A DNA stretch of 35,582 bases from a virus: positions 1 to 35,582 of IMG/VR virus record IMGVR_UViG_3300035698_007952; one strand, given 5' to 3'. The notes under the pieces are model-generated. The model was given only the letters and a program-made list of their open reading frames with translations. It did not search any database and was not told the origin of the DNA. Below are positions 1-6,662 of this stretch, piece by piece (the first letter of the stretch is position 1; each line of letters starts with the position of its first letter). Made by a program: the position numbers and the translations under genes.

Positions 1-33
1 ATCGTTACAATACACATTCAATCCAAAATAAAT

Positions 34-66
34 AAAAAAAGGGAAACATTAATTTGTTTCCCTTTT
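34..66. terminator. Bidirectional hairpin terminator
   Basis: GGGAAAC (41-47) pairs with GTTTCCC (56-62) around an 8-base loop. A T-run follows on the + strand and an A-run precedes it, so it can end transcription from both sides. It sits just past the 3' end of the minus-strand glycosyltransferase. The same stem and loop recur exactly at 25138-25159. Confidence 0.8.
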
Positions 67-70
67 CTTT

Positions 71-892
71 TTAGTAGAAAGTTCTACCTTCTTTTTTTAA
101 TGCTTCTAGTTGTGCTTCTGTTGGTTTTCCCCAATTTGGGTCATCTAAAAGTTCCCGGATGATTTCTCTAAATTCATCCCCAGCACCATAAGTTAATTTA
201 TGTTTATCACTATCAGACAAATTAATATCCTTTGTTGTGGTTCCTTCTGTTTCGTTGTGATGTTCAACAGTTGATATACCTACAAATACGTGATGTATTT
301 TATGATGTTGTAAAACAACACTATACCAGTTGTCACAGAACCAAAACTTGATTCGTTCATCCAACTTACCTATTTTATCGAAAACGTTCCTAGACTGAAA
401 TAAACACCATCCAGCCACTTGTTGTCTTACACTATATCCTACTTCCACTTTTCCTAGTTTTCCATAATGCCATGCTTCTCTTGGATTAGCAGGTGATGCT
501 GAAAAGTATTTCCAAGTTTCAGCATCATGTTCTCTTTGTACATTTGCGATACCTAATATGTGTGATGCCCAAAGTGGTCTGAAAACTAAATCATTATTAC
601 ACAAACAGGTCCACTCAGCAGAACCTTGTTCAAGACCTAAGTTCAAATAAGTGTGATACCCAAATTCTACCTCAGGGTAAATTACCTTTAAAGTGTGTCC
701 TTTTGTATCTTGGACGTATTGTACATTCTTTTCAGATTCTACAACAACAGCATTGAACTTGACAATATTTGAATCTTCACTATCAAATAGTGTTTCTAAA
801 CTAGTTATTGTTTCTTTTAAAAGGTCTGGGTTCTTAGCGTATGATATGATTATTACATCAACCTCAGTAGGTTGTAAAGTTTTTTCTGACAT
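71..892 (-). CDS. Family 2-type glycosyltransferase
   Basis: A 273-residue protein of the GT-A fold, predicted to transfer a sugar from a nucleotide-sugar donor. Seen: an N-terminal beta strand with DVIIISYAK (about residues 12-20), the metal/nucleotide-binding CNNDLVF near residue 98, GWCLFQSR near 161, an acidic WFCDNWY near 184, and a later HH pair typical of GT2 domains. It is the first of two glycosyltransferases in the window and one of only two minus-strand genes. It is transcribed divergently from the replication block, with a bidirectional terminator at its end. In a phage it may decorate virion proteins, DNA or host surface glycans; the acceptor cannot be read from sequence. No membrane segment is evident. 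Confidence 0.75.
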   Translation of the reverse strand: MSEKTLQPTEVDVIIISYAKNPDLLKETITSLETLFDSEDSNIVKFNAVVVESEKNVQYVQDTKGHTLKVIYPEVEFGYHTYLNLGLEQGSAEWTCLCNNDLVFRPLWASHILGIANVQREHDAETWKYFSASPANPREAWHYGKLGKVEVGYSVRQQVAGWCLFQSRNVFDKIGKLDERIKFWFCDNWYSVVLQHHKIHHVFVGISTVEHHNETEGTTTKDINLSDSDKHKLTYGAGDEFREIIRELLDDPNWGKPTEAQLEALKKEGRTFY

Positions 893-959
893 TGTTCGTT
901 AGATTTAAAATAAATGCTTCTTCTTTCTTATTTAATAGGTATGATAAAGCAAATATTTT

Positions 960-1208
960 ATGGATATAAAAATAAATAATATTTTAGAAATGTCGCTTGC
1001 TAATGACGATGTAACTTCTTTTGTTGATGTTTTAGGAACATTAAAAGTAGCAATACAGAGTCAGAGTAAGAAAATAGGTTTTAAAAAGAACGGAAAGATT
1101 AGTATAGAACTAACAGATGAATCAATAGAATTCATAATGATAATGTGCGAAACAGCTGGTATCATGACAGAAGATGAAATTCAAGAACAACCAACAACAC
1201 AAGAATAG
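960..1208 (+). CDS. Small hypothetical protein before the polymerase
   Basis: An 82-residue acidic protein with no recognised domain. It begins MDIKINNILEM and ends in a Gln/Thr/Glu-rich tail (EIQEQPTTQE), which looks disordered. Its TAG stop is immediately followed by the ATG of the first polymerase piece, so the two are almost certainly co-transcribed and probably translationally coupled. It is first in the rightward replication operon, opposite the divergent glycosyltransferase, so the 67-base gap before it probably holds an early promoter. Function unknown. Confidence 0.6.
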   Translation: MDIKINNILEMSLANDDVTSFVDVLGTLKVAIQSQSKKIGFKKNGKISIELTDESIEFIMIMCETAGIMTEDEIQEQPTTQE

Positions 1209-2717
1209 ATGATTTTAGACATTGAACAAAATAAGTATTCAAACTCAGTAAAGATTTCTTATATAGATTCTGACAGAAACAGACAAATCTTAGATATTAA
1301 GAAAAGGGAATTCTGGAAGTGGAAATATTATTCTGGACCGAACGAAGATACTAATTTCAAATCCTGGGATGGTAAGAGTGTTATTCGAATGTCTTACAGG
1401 GATGATGAAAATGTAGATAAGAAAAGTATTTGGGAATGGATGAATTCACAACCAGAACTTAAAGATGTTCTATATGAATTCAACATGCCAAAGATTCTAT
1501 TTTGTGATATTGAAACAGATATTCATGATGGTTTCCCAGATGTTACATTAGCTGCAGAAAAGATTACAGCGATAACAGTTTGTTGGAAAGATGATAATGG
1601 AAACATTCAAGTTATTATATTAGGAGAGAAAGAAAACTTCGACTATGATAAACAAAAGAAAATGAATGAATTCTTAACAGATTACTTCAAAGATGTAACT
1701 GATTTGAAAATCATCATGAAATTTATTCATATACCAGATGAAAAGAAATTACTAGAAGCATTCGTTAAAATATGTTCTAAGTTTCATGTTATCACTGGTT
1801 GGAACTTCATCAATACTTTTAGAATGAATTGGATGAACGATAATGGATTTGACTGGCCTTTCTTATCAAAGAGAATGGATAACCTTAACGTTGATTATAA
1901 ACCAATTTCCCCAACAGGTAACGTATCTAAGAAAAAAGATGTTGGTAAAGTACCAAGTCACTTTGCTGTTGTTGATTACATGTATTACTTTGATGCATTT
2001 GATAGAAGTATTAAGGTTAAAGAATCTAAAAGTTTAGATTTCGTTTCAGGTAAAGTTCTTAACGTTAAAAAATTAAAGTACGGAAACTATCCAGTAATGA
2101 ATGGTGATGTACTTAAAGAAATGTATGCTAATGATTATGACACTTATTGTTTATACAATGCAGTTGATACAATCTTAGTTTTACTTATACATGAAAAAAG
2201 ACAACCTTTTAGTGCAATCTTAGCACAAGGTAATGGTTCCGGTAATCATATTGATAAAGCAGATTCAGCTGTAAATGTTACCGAAGGATTAATGACTAGA
2301 GCATACATTCAAAAGAACAAAGTTCTACCTTTGATTGATATGTCACAAAGAGAAAAAGAAGCGTATGAAGGTGCATTTGTAAAGGCACCACTTGCTGGTT
2401 TGCATACAATAGTAGCATGTTTGGATTTTAGTTCACTATATCCATCATTATCTAGATTTTTAGAATTAGGTTTTGAAAACTTCGATAGGAAAATTCTTGG
2501 TGATATGAAAAAGTTTGATAATTACAAACCAGCATCTATCAAACTAGACAGACCTAAGAATGATGAAATTGTTAGTGTTACTGGTTGTGTATTTAAGAAA
2601 GGTCAATCAACATTGAAAACAGTATATGATGATTTATACAAAGCCAGAAAGATAAATCAGTACAGAGCAAAATTATGTGCAAAAATATCACATGAATTAA
2701 AAGAAAAACTTAAATAA
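1209..2717 (+). CDS. 43A: DNA polymerase gp43, N-terminal piece (exonuclease and palm motif A)
   Basis: A 502-residue family B replicative polymerase fragment. Seen in order: Exo I FCDIET (D100, E102), Exo II GWN then FDWPFL (N199, D215), Exo III YNAVD (D320) and palm motif A LDFSSLYPS (D406). It therefore carries the 3'-5' proofreading domain and the first catalytic aspartate. It ends in the fingers helix soon after KARKINQYRAK. Motifs B and C are absent here and lie in the two genes from 3704 onward, beyond the sliding clamp gene. The join between the C-terminus here and the N-terminus of the next piece appears to lose no conserved block, so this looks like a functional two-subunit split; split gp43 genes are known in some T4 relatives. 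Odd: Exo II has about ten extra residues between GWN and FD. Confidence 0.9.
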   Translation: MILDIEQNKYSNSVKISYIDSDRNRQILDIKKREFWKWKYYSGPNEDTNFKSWDGKSVIRMSYRDDENVDKKSIWEWMNSQPELKDVLYEFNMPKILFCDIETDIHDGFPDVTLAAEKITAITVCWKDDNGNIQVIILGEKENFDYDKQKKMNEFLTDYFKDVTDLKIIMKFIHIPDEKKLLEAFVKICSKFHVITGWNFINTFRMNWMNDNGFDWPFLSKRMDNLNVDYKPISPTGNVSKKKDVGKVPSHFAVVDYMYYFDAFDRSIKVKESKSLDFVSGKVLNVKKLKYGNYPVMNGDVLKEMYANDYDTYCLYNAVDTILVLLIHEKRQPFSAILAQGNGSGNHIDKADSAVNVTEGLMTRAYIQKNKVLPLIDMSQREKEAYEGAFVKAPLAGLHTIVACLDFSSLYPSLSRFLELGFENFDRKILGDMKKFDNYKPASIKLDRPKNDEIVSVTGCVFKKGQSTLKTVYDDLYKARKINQYRAKLCAKISHELKEKLK

Positions 2718-2749
2718 TTACATTTAAGTATAAACAGAAAAGTAAACAG

Positions 2750-3532
2750 ATGAAAAAAGTATTATTAAAAACGGTAGATTTAGTAAAGTTCAATAACTTT
2801 ATAGATACCTTGATTCCATTAAATGACACTGGTACAATCTATTTTAAGATTGACAAAGACACAATTAGTACAGATTCACACAATTCAGGTGGAACTATTA
2901 TTAAGAGTTTGAATTACGGTATTGGTGATATTTGTGGTGAATCAAACTTAGATAAAGTTGACAAACCAATTAAACTTTGTTTCTATGAAGGAAAGAAAGT
3001 AAAAAAAGCATTCTCTTTCCTAAGTGGAAATGAAATCAAATGTGAAATCACTTTCGCAGAATTAGAAGGTGAATATTTTGCAGAAACAATGATTATATCT
3101 AGTCCAAAGGTTTCTATCACATTAGATGCTGCAGACCCAACATTATTCGAATTCGCAAACGTTCCAGAAGAAGCAATTGTAGAATGTAAAAATGTTGACA
3201 ATGCTGATTGTAATTTCAGAATTACAGCAAACGAAGTTTTACAAATCCAAAAGTTTTTCGACTTTGATTCAAACGAAGAAATTGAATTCCAAGTTAATGG
3301 TGAAGTGAAAGTTTGTTCTGAAGGTGCGTATGAACAAGTAATCTCAGATGAATTTGAAGGTTTAGAAGGTGGTGGAATGAATTCATACAAAATTTCTAAA
3401 GACCTCTTCAAATTATTAGACCAAAATTCTTATGTAGTATATCCTGTTCTTGATGATACTAAAATAGTATTCAAAGCAGAAGACAACACAATGCAAGTTG
3501 TTATCACTTTACACGAAGATATAGAATTGTAA
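2750..3532 (+). CDS. 45: DNA polymerase sliding clamp (gp45-like)
   Basis: A 260-residue protein called as the trimeric processivity clamp of T4-type phages (T4 gp45 is 228 residues). Support: it begins with a short Lys-rich strand, runs as alternating beta segments with many acidic residues, and lies inside the polymerase gene block. The C-terminal strands (VVYPVLDDTKIVFKAED) look like the last clamp domain. In T4 the clamp also couples to the late sigma factor gp55, for which a candidate lies at 17704. Odd context: it sits between two halves of the polymerase gene, so the locus has been rearranged. No sequence motif is diagnostic by itself, so the call rests on fold pattern, size and position. 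Confidence 0.7.
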   Translation: MKKVLLKTVDLVKFNNFIDTLIPLNDTGTIYFKIDKDTISTDSHNSGGTIIKSLNYGIGDICGESNLDKVDKPIKLCFYEGKKVKKAFSFLSGNEIKCEITFAELEGEYFAETMIISSPKVSITLDAADPTLFEFANVPEEAIVECKNVDNADCNFRITANEVLQIQKFFDFDSNEEIEFQVNGEVKVCSEGAYEQVISDEFEGLEGGGMNSYKISKDLFKLLDQNSYVVYPVLDDTKIVFKAEDNTMQVVITLHEDIEL

Positions 3533-3555
3533 AATTTGGGAATATAAAAGTATTT

Positions 3556-3643
3556 GATTAAATAAAGAAAGGAACTATAATAGGACTCGAATCCTAAGTT
3601 CCTTTCTTTAAAATAATTAAACTTAATGTATTTAACACACCCA
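3556..3643 (+). repeat. Dispersed hairpin repeat, copy A
   Basis: GATTAAATAAAGAAAGG opens the element. A perfect 14-base stem (3563-3576 with 3597-3610) encloses a loop that holds a second near-palindrome, TAGGACTCGAATCCTA. A conserved tail follows (AATGTATTTAACACAC). Copy B at 14944-15026 shares the opening, inner palindrome and tail with a few changes. The stem has no clean T-run, so it may be a processing or stability structure rather than a classical terminator. It follows the clamp gene. Confidence 0.7.
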
Positions 3644-3688
3644 AATTATAGAGGATTGTATCAAATAAGAAGTAAAAATTTCAATAAT

Positions 3689-3696
3689 TATAAATA
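3689..3696 (+). promoter_or_regulatory. T4 late promoter-like TATAAATA
   Basis: An exact match to the T4 late -10 consensus TATAAATA, ending 7 bases before the ATG of the second polymerase piece. At that spacing the transcript would be almost leaderless, and a polymerase gene is normally early, so this may be coincidence in AT-rich DNA. Confidence 0.3.
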
Positions 3697-3703
3697 CATT
3701 TGA

Positions 3704-4444
3704 ATGATTAAAATAAGAGATATGACAACTGATGAAATAGAGAACTTTGATTATAGTTCTCTATCAGAATCTGATTTAGAATCAGCAATTAGACAATTAG
3801 ATGATGAATCCAATATAAAAAGTACATTAGAACAATCTAATAAGTTAGTACTTAACTCTATTTATGGAGCAATGGCATCGAATTACTTCTATTGGGCAAA
3901 TAAGGATTTAGCAGAAACTGTAACTATTCAAGGTCAAGATGCAATTAAGTATGCAGAAAAGGCCTTAGATTCCTATTTCCACAATACCTTTCATAAAGAT
4001 AAAGTAGTTCTTGCAAAATTAAAAGAACTATGTGATGATGTTATTTTAGACCCACAACCTTGTACAAAACCAACTGTAATTTATATTGATACAGATAGTG
4101 TTGATAAAGACACAATTATTAGTACAAATAAAGGAAATATTAGAATAGAAGATTTGTATAACGAAAATTCTATTAATGCAGGGGGAACCAAAAGTGGGCA
4201 CGAATCTGTTGAAACTAACAGAACAGTATTGAATTGGTCAGAATATAATGGACTGTACCAAGCACCAGTAAAAAGAATTATTAGACACAAGGTTTCTAAA
4301 TCAAAATGGAAACTTAAAACTAAATCTGGAAAGGAAGTGATTGTAACTAATGACCACTCTATGATTGTATTTAGAAATGGAATTAAACTAGAAGTTAAAC
4401 CATCTGAAATATTAAAAACTGATAAAATATTGTCAATTAGGTAA
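3704..4444 (+). CDS. 43B: DNA polymerase gp43, middle piece fused to intein N-half
   Basis: A 246-residue protein. Residues 1-131 are polymerase: fingers motif B KLVLNSIYG (K47, N51, Y54) and the first part of palm motif C, YIDTD. Residue 132 (Ser) starts an intein N-half of 115 residues: block A SVDKDTIIST, a RHK strand, and block B TNDHSMIV with the block B histidine. It ends ILSIR then a stop. The missing part of motif C (SAYVTFEE) follows an intein C-half in the next gene. Without trans-splicing this protein lacks the second palm carboxylate context and the thumb, so it should be inactive. Intein strands resemble those at the pol-c site of archaeal family B polymerases. No endonuclease domain is present. 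Confidence 0.9.
   Translation: MIKIRDMTTDEIENFDYSSLSESDLESAIRQLDDESNIKSTLEQSNKLVLNSIYGAMASNYFYWANKDLAETVTIQGQDAIKYAEKALDSYFHNTFHKDKVVLAKLKELCDDVILDPQPCTKPTVIYIDTDSVDKDTIISTNKGNIRIEDLYNENSINAGGTKSGHESVETNRTVLNWSEYNGLYQAPVKRIIRHKVSKSKWKLKTKSGKEVIVTNDHSMIVFRNGIKLEVKPSEILKTDKILSIR
4097..4441 (+). other. Split intein N-half in polymerase motif C
   Basis: 115 residues, Ser at position 1. The block A-like start, block B T-x-D-H, and the strand LEVKPSEI are all visible. The break falls after block B, at the usual canonical split position where an endonuclease domain would sit. Partner: 4522-4650. Expected spliced extein: YIDTD joined to SAYVTFEE. Confidence 0.88.
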
Positions 4445-4452
4445 CTTTGTAG

Positions 4453-4485
4453 TTTATATAGATTAATATAGAAAGTCTATATAAA
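4453..4485 (+). other. Hairpin between polymerase intein halves
   Basis: A perfect 10-base stem, TTTATATAGA (4453-4462) with TCTATATAAA (4476-4485), around a 13-base loop. It occupies nearly half of the 77-base gap between the two intein-bearing genes and ends 36 bases before the next ATG. There is no T-run, so it is unlikely to be a terminator. It might affect translation of the downstream half or mark a deletion scar. Function unproven. Confidence 0.5.
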
Positions 4486-4521
4486 ATATGAATTTAAAAG
4501 AACAAGTAGAAATAATAGTAA

Positions 4522-4650
4522 ATGAAATACGAAATAGCAGAAATAGAATACATTGAGTGTATAGGAGAATTTGATGATGAATATGTTTATGATATAGAAG
4601 TTGATGATGATACCCATACATTTATTGCAAATGATATATTGGTTCATAAT
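4522..4650 (+). other. Split intein C-half, polymerase
   Basis: 43 residues ending DILVHN with terminal His-Asn, followed by Ser+1. Block F carries the DTHTF pattern. It complements the N-half at 4097-4441; together they make a mini-intein of 158 residues, the expected size for one lacking an endonuclease. Confidence 0.88.
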
Positions 4651-5472
4651 TCTGCTTATGTGACTTTTGAAGAAGTTGCAGAAAGAATCAATTGGACAGG
4701 TAATGCAACAGATTTAGTTTTGACTATTAATGAAACTAGATTAGCGGATTATCTTAAAAGAGTATTCAATAAGTATGCAGAATCTTACAACACTGATAAT
4801 TACTTAGATTTCGAATTAGAAACAATCGCAAAATCAGGTATATGGGTTAAGAAAAAGAAATATACACAAGACATTGTTTGGGCAGATGGTAAGTTTTATG
4901 AAAGTGGAACTTATACAAAAACAACTGGTCTTGAAATTATTCGATTAACCACACCTCCGTTTTGTAGACCAGAATTATCAACATTGGTACAATGGATTTT
5001 CGATAAAGGAAAATCATTTACACAACGAGATATTACAATAGAATTATTAAAATTAAAGAAACGTTTCGCAATTGCCGATATAGAAGAGATTTGCATTACA
5101 ACAGGTATTGGTGATTATGAAAAGTATATCTTAGATGATAAAGATAGTTTAAATTATGCAAGTGGTTGTGGTACACATGTTAGGGGTGCTGCTATATACA
5201 ACATGTATCTTAATAATTCTACATACGCAAACAAATACGAACCTTTAAAGACAGGTGATAAAGTAAAATGGTATTATGCCAAATCTCATAATAAAGAATA
5301 TAATGTATTCTCTTATAAAAGGGGTTCTTATCCAAAGGAGTTTGCACCAGAAGTAGATATTGATTTAATGTTTGAAAAGACTGTTATCAATCCGTTGAAT
5401 AACATACTTCAAGCAATGACAGGTATTAATAAACTATCTGGCTCATTAAAAATCAAAAAACGTTTATTCTAA
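4522..5472 (+). CDS. 43C: Intein C-half fused to DNA polymerase gp43, C-terminal piece
   Basis: A 316-residue protein. The start is fixed by an in-frame TAA directly before the ATG. Residues 1-43 are an intein C-half: block F YVYDIEVDDDTHTFIAND and block G ILVHN, ending His-Asn. Ser44 is the +1 nucleophile and opens the extein SAYVTFEE, completing motif C (DTDS) from the upstream gene. The rest is palm and thumb, including KKKKYTQDIVW, the lysine-rich block that follows motif C in family B polymerases. It is closely followed by uvsX, 14 bases on. Trans-splicing would give a 404-residue subunit that must then assemble with the 502-residue exonuclease/palm piece. Confidence 0.9.
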   Translation: MKYEIAEIEYIECIGEFDDEYVYDIEVDDDTHTFIANDILVHNSAYVTFEEVAERINWTGNATDLVLTINETRLADYLKRVFNKYAESYNTDNYLDFELETIAKSGIWVKKKKYTQDIVWADGKFYESGTYTKTTGLEIIRLTTPPFCRPELSTLVQWIFDKGKSFTQRDITIELLKLKKRFAIADIEEICITTGIGDYEKYILDDKDSLNYASGCGTHVRGAAIYNMYLNNSTYANKYEPLKTGDKVKWYYAKSHNKEYNVFSYKRGSYPKEFAPEVDIDLMFEKTVINPLNNILQAMTGINKLSGSLKIKKRLF

Positions 5473-5486
5473 AAATAATTTAAAAT

Positions 5487-5795
5487 ATGGCTAAAACAGT
5501 TAAGAAACACAAAGATGAAGATGGGATATTTGCTGAATTAACAGCATTGAATCCTTTCGGGACTAATTCTTTCGGAACAGATGATACCTATAAAAACAAT
5601 GTGTGGATTGATACAGGTTCATGGATTCTTAATGCTGCAATGAGTGGTTCAATTAAGAAAGGTATTCCAGGAAAGAAAATAACAGCACTAGTTGGTGAGT
5701 CAGGTTGTTTACCGAAAGAAGAAGTTGTTCGATTATATATACTAAAGAGTATAGATAATTATGATAGAGAAATTATTAACGAGGAGCCTATCTAA
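5487..5795 (+). CDS. uvsX-N: UvsX recombinase N-terminal piece fused to intein N-half
   Basis: A 102-residue protein. Residues 1-73 are the N-terminus of a RecA/UvsX strand-exchange ATPase, ending in the first half of the Walker A P-loop (ALVGESG). Cys74 begins a very short intein N-half, CLPKEEVVRLYILKS plus about 14 residues, before the stop at 5793. The second half of the P-loop (SGKT) lies at the start of the extein in the gene at 6195. Alone, this piece cannot bind ATP. In T4 UvsX promotes recombination-dependent replication together with the gp41 helicase and gp46/47 nuclease, all encoded nearby. The mature protein would be 411 residues (T4 UvsX is 391). Confidence 0.88.
   Translation: MAKTVKKHKDEDGIFAELTALNPFGTNSFGTDDTYKNNVWIDTGSWILNAAMSGSIKKGIPGKKITALVGESGCLPKEEVVRLYILKSIDNYDREIINEEPI
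5706..5792 (+). other. Atypically short split intein N-half (UvsX)
   Basis: 29 residues starting at Cys1, holding only the block A region. Block B is in the downstream partner at 6195. Split sites this early are the hallmark of the rare atypical split inteins such as AceL-TerL. Cys1 with Ser+1. Confidence 0.85.
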
Positions 5796-5819
5796 CACTA
5801 AATCTTTATTTTGTGTTAA

Positions 5820-6011
5820 GGACGAAAACAAAAAATAAGAGTATATTCTAAAGGCGAGAAACTAAATATATTTCAGTTTTTAGAATATGCTATTATTCAC
5901 TGGAATTTTAATGATAAAGTGGAAAGCGAGTATTTAGAACACTTGTATGAATATTATTGTACTTTGTATATGGAATTTAATGTTAATATGTTAACAAGAA
6001 AAGGAGAATAA
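5820..6011 (+). pseudogene. Startless reading frame in the UvsX gap
   Basis: An open frame of about 63 codons between two stops. It contains protein-like segments (KLNIFQFLEYAIIHW and YLEHLYEYYCTLYMEF) but has no good start codon. It lies between the UvsX halves, overlapping the start of the endonuclease remnant in another frame. It may be the eroded front of the same inserted gene or a different passenger. No family recognised. Confidence 0.35.
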
Positions 6012-6192
6012 CAAAACAACATTTAAACCAATATGGGATAAAAATTTAACTTGGGACAATGTCAAAGAAAACGATGACCATAAAATAAAAGTAGCAAAAA
6101 ACAAGGGATATGAAATTATAGTTGTTTGGGATTTTGAGAGTTTTGACATCAAAATACAAAAAATACAAAACACTATCGACATTAAACAATAA
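5995..6192 (+). pseudogene. Homing endonuclease remnant (Vsr-like C-terminus) in the UvsX gap
   Basis: A 65-codon frame without a start codon ends 2 bases before the ATG of the UvsX C-terminal gene. It reads LTWDNV, then HKIKVAKNKGYEIIVVWDFE. The KIKVAK-x-x-GY-x-[IV]-IV-[IV]W segment matches the end of a fuller remnant inside the helicase gap (10168-10389). A GY..IIVVW strand is typical of the core of Vsr/EDxHD-type endonucleases that travel with fractured, split-intein genes. The catalytic N-terminal half is missing, so it is dead. Together with the frame at 5820-6011 it accounts for the 399 bases between the UvsX halves. Confidence 0.6.
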
Positions 6193-6194
6193 AT

Positions 6195-6662
6195 ATGAAA
6201 ATAGAAATTATTAAAAAAGAGTTAACTCATTGTGGATATGACATCGACAAGTTAACTGATGTGGAATTAACTAAGTTATTTAATACTCATTGCGAAGAAC
6301 ATTCTGAATTAGTTAAAGTACAAGATTTAATTGAAAATAAACTATCTAACTTTATAGTTATAGATACACCAGATGGATTTCAAGAAATTAGTACTATTTA
6401 TAATAAAAAGGAAAGACCTATATATGAAATAGTATTGACTAATGGATTTAAAGGACTATCTTCTAATGACCACTTATATGAAACACCAACTGGATGGGTT
6501 AAAGCCGAAGTACTTAAAAAATCTGATTTAGTATTGACTAAAGATGGAGTTTACGAGGTATCTACTATAAATAAAAAAGACAAAGAATTAGTATATGATT
6601 GGACAGTAGAACACGAAAACCATAGATACTGGTCTGGTGTTGGAGGTATTAGTTCCCATAAT
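6195..6662 (+). other. Long split intein C-half (UvsX)
   Basis: 156 residues including block B and the terminal SSHN. Combined with the 29-residue N-half it forms a 185-residue intein. Having block B in the C-half defines the atypical split. Spliced extein: GESG joined to SGKT. Confidence 0.87.

Noticed and set aside
3581-3601. tRNA T-arm-like GGACTCGAATCC in the hairpin repeat
   Set aside because: No acceptor, D or anticodon arm around it, and it recurs as part of a dispersed hairpin, so it is not a tRNA.
3533-3703. Intein or endonuclease in the first polymerase break
   Set aside because: No splicing motif at the end of 43A or start of 43B, and the intervening DNA holds only the clamp gene, the hairpin repeat and AT-rich sequence.
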